Made by a program: the position numbers and the translations under genes
Shown: one piece after another, positions 17,434 to 25,047 of the stretch
Layout of the letters: every line of letters starts with the position of its first letter
Numbering within the stretch: the first letter of the stretch is position 1
The notes under the pieces: model-generated
The model's input: only the letters and a program-made list of their open reading frames with translations
The model's database searches: none
Told to the model about the DNA's origin: nothing
From: CALSMU01 sp965230225
GTDB lineage: Bacteria; Bacteroidota; Bacteroidia; Flavobacteriales_D; Parvicellaceae
Assembly (NCBI GenBank): GCA_965230225.1
Contig: CBDDKM010000005.1
Span: 496,001 to 560,000 of the forward strand
Length of the DNA stretch: 64,000 nt
Direction of reading: 5' to 3'

Positions 17434-18033
17434 CTATTTTTTATACAATACGGGATTTAAAGTGTCGTCGTTGTACATTTTCATCTGACGGTACACCTTG
17501 ATTTTTTTATCTCCTCTGTGAATCTCTTCCAACAGCTCATCGAAAGAATCAGATAAATCTCTTTTTTGCTCCAATAGAATGTTCAGTTTGTTCTGGCATT
17601 GATTCTTGTGAGCTTCATCTACATCTTCTCTGTCCACTTGCTCTTCCATGTGGTAGATTTTAAGGCAAAGAATAGACAAACGATCAACCACCCATCCAGG
17701 ACTCTCTGTATTCAGTTTAGCGTCCGGTTTAGGAGTGGCATAGTTGTATAGCTCGATGTAATAATCGTCTAGCTTTTCAACCACATCTGTTCTGTGTTGG
17801 TTGGATTTGTCGATTCTACGTTTCATATCCATGCCAGCCTGAGGTTCAATATTTGGATCACGGATAATGTCTTCGTAGTGCCATTGTACCGTGTCGATCC
17901 AGTTTTTGGTGTACATCAGGTGCTCAATGGTTCCTTCATTAAACGGATTGGTCCATTCCTGATCCACATTATCTTTAACGTGGTAGTTCTCAATGGCCAT
18001 TTCAAAAATCTTAATACAGGTTTCCGCTTTCAT
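17434..18033 (-). CDS. DUF4254 family protein
   Basis: 199 residues, mostly charged helices, with no signal peptide or membrane segment, so cytoplasmic. Conserved features for DUF4254 are an N-terminal Asn/His/Trp-rich stretch (NPFNEGTIEHLMYTKNWID, then VQWHYEDIIRDP) and TESPGWVVDRLSILCLKIYHM. In Bacteroidota this family is typically next to GT9 glycosyltransferases, as here, so a role in LPS core or surface glycan synthesis is likely, but no activity is established. It is 3 nt downstream of the thioesterase gene. Confidence 0.8.
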   Translation of the reverse strand: MKAETCIKIFEMAIENYHVKDNVDQEWTNPFNEGTIEHLMYTKNWIDTVQWHYEDIIRDPNIEPQAGMDMKRRIDKSNQHRTDVVEKLDDYYIELYNYATPKPDAKLNTESPGWVVDRLSILCLKIYHMEEQVDREDVDEAHKNQCQNKLNILLEQKRDLSDSFDELLEEIHRGDKKIKVYRQMKMYNDDTLNPVLYKK

Positions 18034-18036
18034 GTC

Positions 18037-18552
18037 TTAATTATCCAAATTAAATATTGATTTCAATTCTGTAGCATCTTTGGGGTCCATTCTTCCTGCT
18101 AATACCAAGCTTAACTGTCTTCTTCTAAGAGCAGAGTTAAATCTGGCAATTTCTTCTTCCGTTTCCGGAACCAGTTCAGGAATTGGTAATGGTCGCTTGT
18201 GTTCGTCCAGAGAAACAAAAGTGAAAATAGCCTCGTTGCATTTCTCTTTGTCCCCATTTCTATTCTCTACAAATACATCCACAAATATTTCCATGGAAGA
18301 TCTGAATGCACGCGAAACTTTAGCTTCTAAAGTAACATAAGCTCCACTCAAAATAGGAAGGTTAAAAGAAACGTTATTGATAGAAGCTGTAACACAAACA
18401 TTTTTACAATGTCTGAATGCTGCAATACTTGCAACTTCATCCATCCAGGCCAATAACTGCCCTCCAAATAAGGTGTGCAATTGATTGGTATCATTAGGCA
18501 TAACCAGGTTCGTTTGAACCGTTAATGAATCCTTAGGTGTTTTCTTTTCCAT
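18037..18552 (-). CDS. Acyl-CoA thioesterase (hotdog fold)
   Basis: 171 residues, matching the YciA/ACOT-type single hotdog thioesterases that release CoA from acyl-CoA in the cytoplasm. The hotdog motif is clear: MPNDTNQLHTLFGGQLLAWMDEVASIAA, with the Asn, the Gly-Gly and the catalytic Asp in MDE; then VTASINNVSFNLPILSG. It is the first gene of a four-gene minus-strand run ending with the acyltransferase; spacing to the DUF4254 gene is 3 nt. Substrate chain length is unknown. Confidence 0.88.
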   Translation of the reverse strand: MEKKTPKDSLTVQTNLVMPNDTNQLHTLFGGQLLAWMDEVASIAAFRHCKNVCVTASINNVSFNLPILSGAYVTLEAKVSRAFRSSMEIFVDVFVENRNGDKEKCNEAIFTFVSLDEHKRPLPIPELVPETEEEIARFNSALRRRQLSLVLAGRMDPKDATELKSIFNLDN

Positions 18553-18666
18553 GTCTTAACTAGAAGGCATTAGCGCCATTACAGGTGCAAAGGTCTAAAG
18601 TTTTTTTAAACTAACCTTCATTTCAATCAGAAATGATAACGTAAGAAGAAAGATATTAGTATAGGG

Positions 18667-19458
18667 CTATCGTCCTCCACCGCCCATTTGGAAAGCGTCT
18701 TGTTTTGCTTTGTCGTCCGGGCTTGCGTATACCGGAGGACAAGAACCTTTTCCGGGTTTACCTAGCCAGGCAAATCTAACGGTGAAAATTATAGGTCTGT
18801 ATCTACTACTAAACATACCATAAGTAGACTTAGCCTGTTCCCATTGTTTTACGTTTAAAATTGGCGTTTCAAGTGTAGGAATTACAAATAGCTTTTCCGT
18901 TACTTTTATTCCGTATCCAATTTTATAATGCAAAGAGAACAATAGCTTTTCTGTGTTAGCTCCGGTAGGAGAGCCAGAGTTTTCGTACTTCTCAGAGAAC
19001 TTGTAATCCAAATTAACCCCAAGGCTATTTTGAATAAAAGTGTAGTCCGATAGTTGAATAATGTTGTTGATGTTGAAGTTCCCCAACAGGTAGTTCTGTT
19101 TGAAGATTCCCTTGTTTCCAAGGTACTCTTCGGAACCACTTAGTCTTTTGTAAGCAAGGCTATAGTCCATGTAGTTGAATACATTACCTCCTCCATAAAA
19201 GATTCTATACCTACCTGCTTCCAGGTATACCGCTAGTCTTCCTTTGGGATCTACATTTTCGTTTTCGCGCTCTCCAAAAAATCGGTTCTTATTGGGCCAC
19301 ATGTAAGTTAACCCTGGAGAAACTAACCAACCTGCCATGTTGTATCGACCACCCAAATCTACCAATTCGCGGTTTTTTCTACCGTAAGGGGCTTGTGCCG
19401 AAGAAGATAAGAATGCCGTAAGCAACGAGGCGAGTATAATTATTCTGGTGAGTTTCAT
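18667..19458 (-). CDS. Secreted protein of unknown function, probably outer-membrane beta-barrel
   Basis: 263 residues from the ATG at 19458; the frame runs 30 nt further upstream, but this ATG places a normal signal peptide (MKLTRIIILASLLTAF..SSAQA) at the start. The mature part alternates hydrophobic and polar residues with many Tyr and Phe (YLEAGRYRIFYGGGNVFNYM, then LHYKIGYGIKV), as in outer-membrane barrels. The C-terminal ~30 residues after IIFTVRFAWLG are Gly/Pro-rich and extend past the last strand. I do not recognise the family. It stands alone between the terminator-like kmo end and the thioesterase gene. Confidence 0.6.
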   Translation of the reverse strand: MKLTRIIILASLLTAFLSSSAQAPYGRKNRELVDLGGRYNMAGWLVSPGLTYMWPNKNRFFGERENENVDPKGRLAVYLEAGRYRIFYGGGNVFNYMDYSLAYKRLSGSEEYLGNKGIFKQNYLLGNFNINNIIQLSDYTFIQNSLGVNLDYKFSEKYENSGSPTGANTEKLLFSLHYKIGYGIKVTEKLFVIPTLETPILNVKQWEQAKSTYGMFSSRYRPIIFTVRFAWLGKPGKGSCPPVYASPDDKAKQDAFQMGGGGR

Positions 19459-19551
19459 GATGTTATTGTTATAAGCCGAAGATGACAATAAAGTTACAAC
19501 AATTCCCTTTGGATGTCAATATCTTATAAATAGGGTACTGTTAAAATAAAA

Positions 19552-19581
19552 CGGTCGGTACCATCAAAATAGTACCGACCG
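19552..19581 (-). terminator. Terminator of kynU-kmo operon
   Basis: Inverted repeat CGGTCGGTAC ... GTACCGACCG with a 10-nt loop, followed on the minus strand by TTTTATTTT. It sits 27 nt after the kmo stop. Confidence 0.75.
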
Positions 19582-19607
19582 CCAATATGTTGAGTAAAAA
19601 AGCTGGG

Positions 19608-20951
19608 TTAAATCAGCGATAGAATCATGTTTTCTACCTCTTCGCTATCCCACTTTTCTTCAATGTTGTCCACTTCTCTCATCACCTTTTTCATTAGCTC
19701 ATCTTGTTTTTTTCCTACTTCCAAAGCTTCGGAGTAAGGAATGTGGCTAAATGATACCTGGCTGTATAGAGGCATCCATTTGTCTTCGTGTTTCTTAGAG
19801 AAATGAGCTTCTATTTTCTTTTGTAGTAAGAATTGAGGATCACCAACATAATCTCTCATTACATGGTAGTTGTGTAGAGAAAGGTCCTGAACAGCATCTC
19901 CATTTGCTTTTCTTACTTTACTGTACTCCTCAAAAATAGCATCCCAATTCTCGTTGTGCTTTTGCATTAGCTCCCACATTACCGAGCAATCTTCAAAACC
20001 TGCATTCATTCCCTGTCCGTAGAAAGGAACAGTAGCGTGAGCAGCATCTCCCATTAAGGCAAATTTGCCGTGGTGCCATGGGTAACATCTAATAATTGCC
20101 AGCGACGATAACGGATGATCTTCCCACGCGTCAGCAATGTTCGGCATCATTTCGTGGAAATCCGGGAAAGTGGTTTTAAAGAAGTCATCAACCTGTTCTT
20201 TTGACTTCAAGTTGTCAAAGGCATTACGATCTCCTTCGAAAGGCATGAATAAAGTACAGGTAAATGATCCATCCTCATTGGCCAATGCAATTAGCATAAA
20301 CCTTCCTCTTGGCCAAATATGTAGAGAGTTAATATCTAACTTGTAAGAACCATCTTCATTGGCTGGTAATAGAATTTCTCTATATCCATCCTCGATGTAC
20401 TTTTGGCTGTAATCGAAACGATCCAGTTTTTGCATAGCGTTGTAACGAACTGCAGAAAATGCTCCGTCCGCTCCGAAAACCACATCTGCCTGATCGCTGG
20501 TTTCTTCTCCTGTTTGTGTGTTTTTTAGGTATATAATTCCCTTTTCCAAATCGGCGTCAACACAAGCCATGTCGTAATGAATGGTTGCGTCTCCGTATTC
20601 TTCGGCAATGTCCATCATTTTGGCATTAACCCCACCTCTGGAAACAGAGTAGATCGCTTCTCCTTCTTTTCCGTATGGTTGATAGGTTAAATTTCCATTA
20701 ACATCGTGCATGGTTCTACCATACATAGGGATGGCTATTTTTCTAATTTCGTCACCAACACCAACGGTGTCTAGTGCTTTCCATCCTCTTGTTGAAAGGG
20801 CAAGGTTGATGGATTTTCCGGCAGAAATATCTGCTCTTCTTATATCTGGTCTTCTTTCGTAGATGGTTACTTTGTATCCTGCTTTTGATAAATAAACAGC
20901 CCAAAGTGATCCAACCAATCCGGCTCCTACGATTATTGCTTTCTTTTCCAT
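19608..20951 (-). CDS. kmo: Kynurenine 3-monooxygenase
   Basis: FAD- and NADPH-dependent hydroxylase that converts L-kynurenine to 3-hydroxykynurenine. At 447 residues it has family length. The FAD site is plain: AIIVGAGLVGSLWAVYLSKAG (GxGxxG), then VVFGADGAFSAVR, and FALMGDAAHATVPFYGQGMN with the GD motif. A C-terminal segment with two hydrophobic stretches anchors eukaryotic KMO; here the tail is charged, so it is likely soluble. Its ATG overlaps a tiny membrane-protein gene by 19 nt and kynU is upstream, giving a three-gene kynurenine operon. Confidence 0.93.
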   Translation of the reverse strand: MEKKAIIVGAGLVGSLWAVYLSKAGYKVTIYERRPDIRRADISAGKSINLALSTRGWKALDTVGVGDEIRKIAIPMYGRTMHDVNGNLTYQPYGKEGEAIYSVSRGGVNAKMMDIAEEYGDATIHYDMACVDADLEKGIIYLKNTQTGEETSDQADVVFGADGAFSAVRYNAMQKLDRFDYSQKYIEDGYREILLPANEDGSYKLDINSLHIWPRGRFMLIALANEDGSFTCTLFMPFEGDRNAFDNLKSKEQVDDFFKTTFPDFHEMMPNIADAWEDHPLSSLAIIRCYPWHHGKFALMGDAAHATVPFYGQGMNAGFEDCSVMWELMQKHNENWDAIFEEYSKVRKANGDAVQDLSLHNYHVMRDYVGDPQFLLQKKIEAHFSKKHEDKWMPLYSQVSFSHIPYSEALEVGKKQDELMKKVMREVDNIEEKWDSEEVENMILSLI

Positions 20952-21082
20952 TTATCTTGGTATTTCGAGTCAAAATAATCACTTCCCTTGGGTTTGGATT
21001 GCTTTCTGGAGAAGGCAGCCATTACTTTCCACAAGACCAGCCCTACCACCAGGATAAGAACTGCTTGTAGCCCAAGCTTCAT
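20933..21082 (-). CDS. Small single-pass membrane protein in kynurenine operon
   Basis: 49 residues from the ATG at 21082 (MKLGLQAVLILVVGLVLW). One hydrophobic helix at about 4-21 is followed by a strongly basic tail with Lys/Arg/Gln and a YFDSKYQDKWKRK end. The frame is open to 21124, but the upstream part adds no sensible start. It ends 19 nt inside kmo and starts 64 nt after kynU, so it is co-transcribed and probably coupled to kmo. Function unknown; it might tether the monooxygenase to the membrane, but that is speculation. Confidence 0.6.
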   Translation of the reverse strand: MKLGLQAVLILVVGLVLWKVMAAFSRKQSKPKGSDYFDSKYQDKWKRKQ

Positions 21083-21146
21083 GATGTGAATTTCTTTAAT
21101 TTCAAATAAAGGTATAAAATACATGATCGGATATGATAAAAATCAG

Positions 21147-22421
21147 TTATTGTATTGCTGCCTTTAAAATCTGTCCAAATCGATATACATCCTCAAAGTT
21201 GTTGTACATCGGTGCTGGAGCAATTCTAATTACATTAGGTTCTCTCCAGTCAGCTACTACACCTTCTTTCGAAATATAATCGAATAGCGCTTTACCCTGA
21301 CCGTGAGCCAAAATGGATAATTGAGCACCTCGATTTTCCTTCTCTCTAGGAGTAATGATCTCGAAGTTAACATTGTCGCTGTTAGCAGAAATGTCGTCGA
21401 TAATAAATTCTAAATAACCGGTTAGTTTGTCTCTTTTTTCGCAAAGGGCATCCATTCCAATTTCGTCGAACAAATCCAACGAAGCTAAATGTGCAGCCAT
21501 TCCTAAAACTGGTGCATTACTCAATTGCCATGACTCGGCTGTAGGCATCGGGCGGAATCCTTTTTCCATTAGGAATCTGGACTCTTTATCGTGTCCCCAC
21601 CATCCGGCAAACCTAACCAGGTCGGTATTGGTAACGTGTTTTTGGTGAATGTATAATCCACTTACCCCACCAGGGCTTGAGTTCATGTATTTGTAAGTAC
21701 ACCATGCAGCAAAATCTACATTCCAGTTGTGTAGGTCCAGCTTAATGTTTCCGGCTGCATGTGCTAAATCAAATCCAACAATGGCTCCAACTGCATGTCC
21801 GGCATCGGTAATGGATTTCATATCGAAAAGCTGACCGCTGTAATAGTTCACTCCTCCAATCATTACCATGGCCAAAGAATCTCCCAATTCTTCAATTTTA
21901 GCCAAAATGTCTTCGTGTCTGATCAGGTGTTCTCCTTCTCTTGGGCCTATTTCAACTATGGCATCATCAGGATTTAATCCGTGAAATTTTGCCTGCGATT
22001 CCAGAGCGTATTGATCACTTGGAAAAGCTTTTTGCTCACATAGAATCTTGTATCTGGTTGCTGTAGGACGGTAAAAACTAACCATCAACAAGTGTAGGTT
22101 AGTAGTTAAACTGTGTGTTACCACTACTTCTTCAGGAAGAGCTCCAACAACCTTGGCAGCTTTTTCCGTCAAAAATTCGTGATAAGATTTCCAGGGTTTT
22201 TCGGCGTAGAAATGACCTTCTACTCCCCACTTGGCCCAGTCGTCTAGTTCTTTTTCCAAATAAGCCTTAGTGCTTTTTGGTTGCAATCCCAGAGAGTTTC
22301 CTGTAAAGTAAACTACAGGTTTTTCCATAAATGTCGGAAAATGAAAGCGCTCTCTGTAAGATTTTAATGGGTCTTCCTGATCCATTTTTTGGGCAAACCC
22401 CAAAGAATTCTCATATACCAT
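21147..22421 (-). CDS. kynU: Kynureninase
   Basis: PLP enzyme that cleaves kynurenine or 3-hydroxykynurenine to anthranilate or 3-hydroxyanthranilate plus alanine. The 424-residue protein shows FTGNSLGLQPKSTK near the N-terminus, IVGFDLAHAAGN with the PLP-pyridine Asp, and AAWCTYKYMNSSPGGVSG with the Schiff-base Lys. It leads the operon with kmo, consistent with the route from tryptophan towards quinolinate and NAD, or tryptophan breakdown; the upstream dioxygenase and downstream 3-hydroxyanthranilate genes are not in the window. Confidence 0.94.
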   Translation of the reverse strand: MVYENSLGFAQKMDQEDPLKSYRERFHFPTFMEKPVVYFTGNSLGLQPKSTKAYLEKELDDWAKWGVEGHFYAEKPWKSYHEFLTEKAAKVVGALPEEVVVTHSLTTNLHLLMVSFYRPTATRYKILCEQKAFPSDQYALESQAKFHGLNPDDAIVEIGPREGEHLIRHEDILAKIEELGDSLAMVMIGGVNYYSGQLFDMKSITDAGHAVGAIVGFDLAHAAGNIKLDLHNWNVDFAAWCTYKYMNSSPGGVSGLYIHQKHVTNTDLVRFAGWWGHDKESRFLMEKGFRPMPTAESWQLSNAPVLGMAAHLASLDLFDEIGMDALCEKRDKLTGYLEFIIDDISANSDNVNFEIITPREKENRGAQLSILAHGQGKALFDYISKEGVVADWREPNVIRIAPAPMYNNFEDVYRFGQILKAAIQ

Positions 22422-22441
22422 TTTGCGCGTGTATTTTTAGT

Positions 22442-22449
22442 TAATTTTG
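22442..22449 (+). promoter_or_regulatory. -7 promoter element (TAATTTTG) of hemL
   Basis: TAATTTTG fits TAnnTTTG; a TTTTG at 22421-22425 is placed 16 nt upstream as a -33 element. It reads toward hemL, whose ATG is at 22496. Confidence 0.5.
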
Positions 22450-22453
22450 TAGG

Positions 22454-22461
22454 CAAATATA
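22454..22461 (-). promoter_or_regulatory. -7 promoter element (TATATTTG) of kynU
   Basis: On the minus strand this reads TATATTTG, an exact TAnnTTTG match, 33 nt before the kynU start. It lies back to back with the hemL element, so the two divergent genes share a 74-bp control region. Confidence 0.45.
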
Positions 22462-22495
22462 ACTGAAATTTAATAGAACATTTTAGATTAACGCA

Positions 22496-23788
22496 ATGGA
22501 AAGAAAGGAGTCAGCAAAGTTGTTCGATAAGGCAAAAGAGCTTTTCCCGGGAGGTGTAAATTCTCCTGTAAGAGCATTTAAAGCAGTAGGAGGTACTCCA
22601 CTGTTTATGAAGAAGGGAGAAGGATGTCGAATTTGGGATGAAGATGGTAATGAATTTATTGATTTTTGCTGTTCGTGGGGACCGCTAATTTTAGGGCACA
22701 ATAACCAACCGGTTAGAAATGCCATAGTGGAAGCTGTAGATCAGGGAACTTCTTTTGGAACTCCCACCAAAGCAGAAAACTTGTTAGGAGATTTAATTGT
22801 TGAGAATCACCGTTTTGTTGAGAAAATCAGGTTTGTAAGTTCCGGAACAGAAGCTACCATGTCTGCCATTAGATTGGCCAGAGGGTACACCGGACGTAGC
22901 AAGATCATCAAATTTGATGGTTGTTACCATGGGCATGCAGATTCTTTATTGGTAAAAGCTGGATCTGGATTGGCAACACTTGGAACATCTACCAGTGCAG
23001 GAGTGCCAGAGGCCTTTGCAAAAGAAACCATTGTACTTCCGCTACACGATCAGGAAGCGGTAAAAGCTACATTGGCGAAATACAAAGATGAAGTGGCCTG
23101 TATCATTATTGAGCCAATTCCGGCTAACAATGGTTTACTTATTCAGGATTCCACCTTTTTGGAGTTTTTAAGAGAAATCTGTACTCAAGAAGGAGTGTTA
23201 TTGTTTTTTGATGAGGTAATTTCCGGATTTAGAGTAGGTTTTGAGGGTGCAGCAGGATTGTACAACATCCAACCGGACATCATTACTTTCGGGAAAATTA
23301 TCGGAGGAGGATTACCTGTTGGAGCTTATGCTGCCAGTAAAGAAGTAATGTCGCACGTTTCTCCGGAAGGACCAGTATACCAGGCAGGAACTTTATCCGG
23401 TAACCCAGTTGCCATGATGGCAGGATATGCAGCATTAAAAGAACTATTGAAAGATGGTTTCTACGAAGGTCAGTTGGAAAGAACCAAATACTTTGTGGAT
23501 GGAGTAGTAGGGTATGCTAAAGAAAAAGGGTATCAGTTTAACATGTACACGGTAGGTTCTATTTTCTGGTTGGCATTTAGCGATAATGTACACATCAGAA
23601 AGGCATCGGAAATTGATCCGGATAGCATGCAGTACTTTAATAAATTACACACAGCTTTATTAGAAAGAGGAGTTTACCTTGGGCCTTCAGGGTTCGAAGT
23701 AGGGTTCATTTCAGAAGCACACAGCAAAGAAGATTTATCTCAGGCAATCGATGCTTTTAAAGAAGCATTGGACATTGCTTTTGCTTAA
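22496..23788 (+). CDS. hemL: Glutamate-1-semialdehyde 2,1-aminomutase
   Basis: PLP enzyme of the C5 haem pathway; moves the amino group of glutamate-1-semialdehyde to give 5-aminolevulinate. The 430-residue protein has LFPGGVNSPVRAFKAVGG, VSSGTEATMSAIRLARG for phosphate binding, GCYHGHADSLLVKAGSG, and ITFGKIIGGGLPVGAY with the catalytic Lys. Length and motifs are fully normal. It is a single-gene unit with its own promoter and a perfect terminator. Confidence 0.96.
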   Translation: MERKESAKLFDKAKELFPGGVNSPVRAFKAVGGTPLFMKKGEGCRIWDEDGNEFIDFCCSWGPLILGHNNQPVRNAIVEAVDQGTSFGTPTKAENLLGDLIVENHRFVEKIRFVSSGTEATMSAIRLARGYTGRSKIIKFDGCYHGHADSLLVKAGSGLATLGTSTSAGVPEAFAKETIVLPLHDQEAVKATLAKYKDEVACIIIEPIPANNGLLIQDSTFLEFLREICTQEGVLLFFDEVISGFRVGFEGAAGLYNIQPDIITFGKIIGGGLPVGAYAASKEVMSHVSPEGPVYQAGTLSGNPVAMMAGYAALKELLKDGFYEGQLERTKYFVDGVVGYAKEKGYQFNMYTVGSIFWLAFSDNVHIRKASEIDPDSMQYFNKLHTALLERGVYLGPSGFEVGFISEAHSKEDLSQAIDAFKEALDIAFA

Positions 23789-23806
23789 CATGGAATTATT
23801 AAACAT

Positions 23807-23838
23807 AAAAAAGGCTTACCAATTGGTAAGCCTTTTTT
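23807..23838. terminator. Bidirectional terminator after hemL
   Basis: A perfect 32-nt palindrome with 16-bp arms (AAAAAAGGCTTACCAA and its complement) between the convergent hemL and the exported-protein gene at 23858. Confidence 0.88.
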
Positions 23839-23857
23839 GTTTCGTATATCGTTATGA

Positions 23858-24286
23858 TTAGTTCAAATCGTAGTTAGGCACTGGTGCCTTTTTCACCTTT
23901 TTCTTCTTAGGCTTAATTTTATTGATGAACATTACATTAATCATTTCGTCGTCTACTGTGGTTTTGGTTCTGGACATTCCGTTATGAATGCTCCATTCAC
24001 CTGGACTTTCCCATTCGTATTCTACTTTCTCGAAAGTGTTGTCGTCAAAATAATAGGCAATTTCAATTACCACACCTCCTTTAACAATGGCTCTGGCAGT
24101 AACGCACTCAGCTACATCTCCTGTTCTGATAGTAACTACGATGTTGTCGTGAATTCCATCATTTACCGGATCAGCTCCTCTGTTTTCAAATACCTTTCTC
24201 CACTGGTCGTAACAAGTGAATAGATCTTGGGCGCTAAAGGAAGAACCAATTAATAGCATTGCCATTAAAACGTACAATTTTTTCAT
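23858..24286 (-). CDS. Exported protein of unknown function
   Basis: 142 residues from the ATG at 24286 (a TTG two codons upstream is less likely). Residues 1-18 are a signal peptide ending GSSFSA. The mature part has two Cys residues (LFTCYDQWRKVFENRGAD and AECVTARAIV), possibly disulfide-linked, and a beta-rich pattern with DDNTFEKVEYEWESPG. The C-terminal 20 residues are very basic (KPKKKKVKKAP). No family recognised. Monocistronic between a terminator and an upstream divergent lipoprotein gene. Confidence 0.6.
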   Translation of the reverse strand: MKKLYVLMAMLLIGSSFSAQDLFTCYDQWRKVFENRGADPVNDGIHDNIVVTIRTGDVAECVTARAIVKGGVVIEIAYYFDDNTFEKVEYEWESPGEWSIHNGMSRTKTTVDDEMINVMFINKIKPKKKKVKKAPVPNYDLN

Positions 24287-24410
24287 ACTCAAACTTTTTT
24301 GATTTTAAGATCAGTTAACAAATGTAAATAATATTTACGATTTTGAATGATGCTAATTCTGTGCCAATCTGAATTCATAGGATTATCATTGCTTCCAATA
24401 CTCAAATCTA

Positions 24411-24989
24411 ATGACTATTTTAGAGGTGATAATGATCAGATTGTTAGTCATATTTGGAGCAATTAGCTTAGTTTTTTCTTCTTGTATTTGGCGGGAGGTT
24501 TGTGGAGACCAACCTAGGTCATGGACTAGTCAGGATGTAGTGGTGAAACTGGAAGAGCCAAAACAGAAGAAGCTAAAAGTGTTAGAACCCGCATGGACAA
24601 CCGTTACCAGAGACGAATTTGTAAATATGCTCAGTGCAGTTTCTTTAGGGGAGTTGGGAGTGATTAAAATAAAGGAAAACACCTACGAAATAACAGGAGA
24701 AGTACATTTAGCCGGATACCTAAGGTTTATAGAAAAACTCAACGAAATAAGTACGTACAAAAGAACTTCTAATCCGGGGTTTTCCACTTATCGTATGGTG
24801 GTACGAACCAACGAGGCGGAAGAGTTAAAAGATGTACGATTCAAAGAAGGTAAGTTTCATGAGGTAACCATTCACACTTTCAAATTGGACCCTAAGCCCA
24901 GGCCGGTTTACTTCGAAACCAATGCCAGAATGTTTATCTACGATTTGATGAGTGCTTGTGGGAAAAATCTGGATATAGAAAATATTTAA
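24411..24989 (+). CDS. Putative lipoprotein
   Basis: 192 residues with an N-terminal hydrophobic stretch and a lipobox-like VFSSC at about residues 21-25, so probably lipid-anchored. An in-frame ATG at 24432 would give a more compact signal peptide (MIRLLVIFGAIS) and may be the true start. The mature part is charged, with no recognised domain. The gene stands alone upstream of yifB, 58 nt away. Confidence 0.55.
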   Translation: MTILEVIMIRLLVIFGAISLVFSSCIWREVCGDQPRSWTSQDVVVKLEEPKQKKLKVLEPAWTTVTRDEFVNMLSAVSLGELGVIKIKENTYEITGEVHLAGYLRFIEKLNEISTYKRTSNPGFSTYRMVVRTNEAEELKDVRFKEGKFHEVTIHTFKLDPKPRPVYFETNARMFIYDLMSACGKNLDIENI

Positions 24990-25024
24990 ACAATTTGTGA
25001 CTTTCTTAAAGTTTGCCGTCCAAA

Positions 25025-25046
25025 CAGTATAAATTAATTTATACTG
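25025..25046. promoter_or_regulatory. Perfect 22-nt palindrome at the yifB start
   Basis: CAGTATAAATT followed directly by its exact reverse complement, ending 1 nt before the yifB ATG at 25048. It covers the ribosome-binding region. It could be an operator for a dimeric regulator or an RNA hairpin that hides the start; it has no T-tract, so it is not a normal terminator. Confidence 0.5.
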
Positions 25047-25047
25047 A

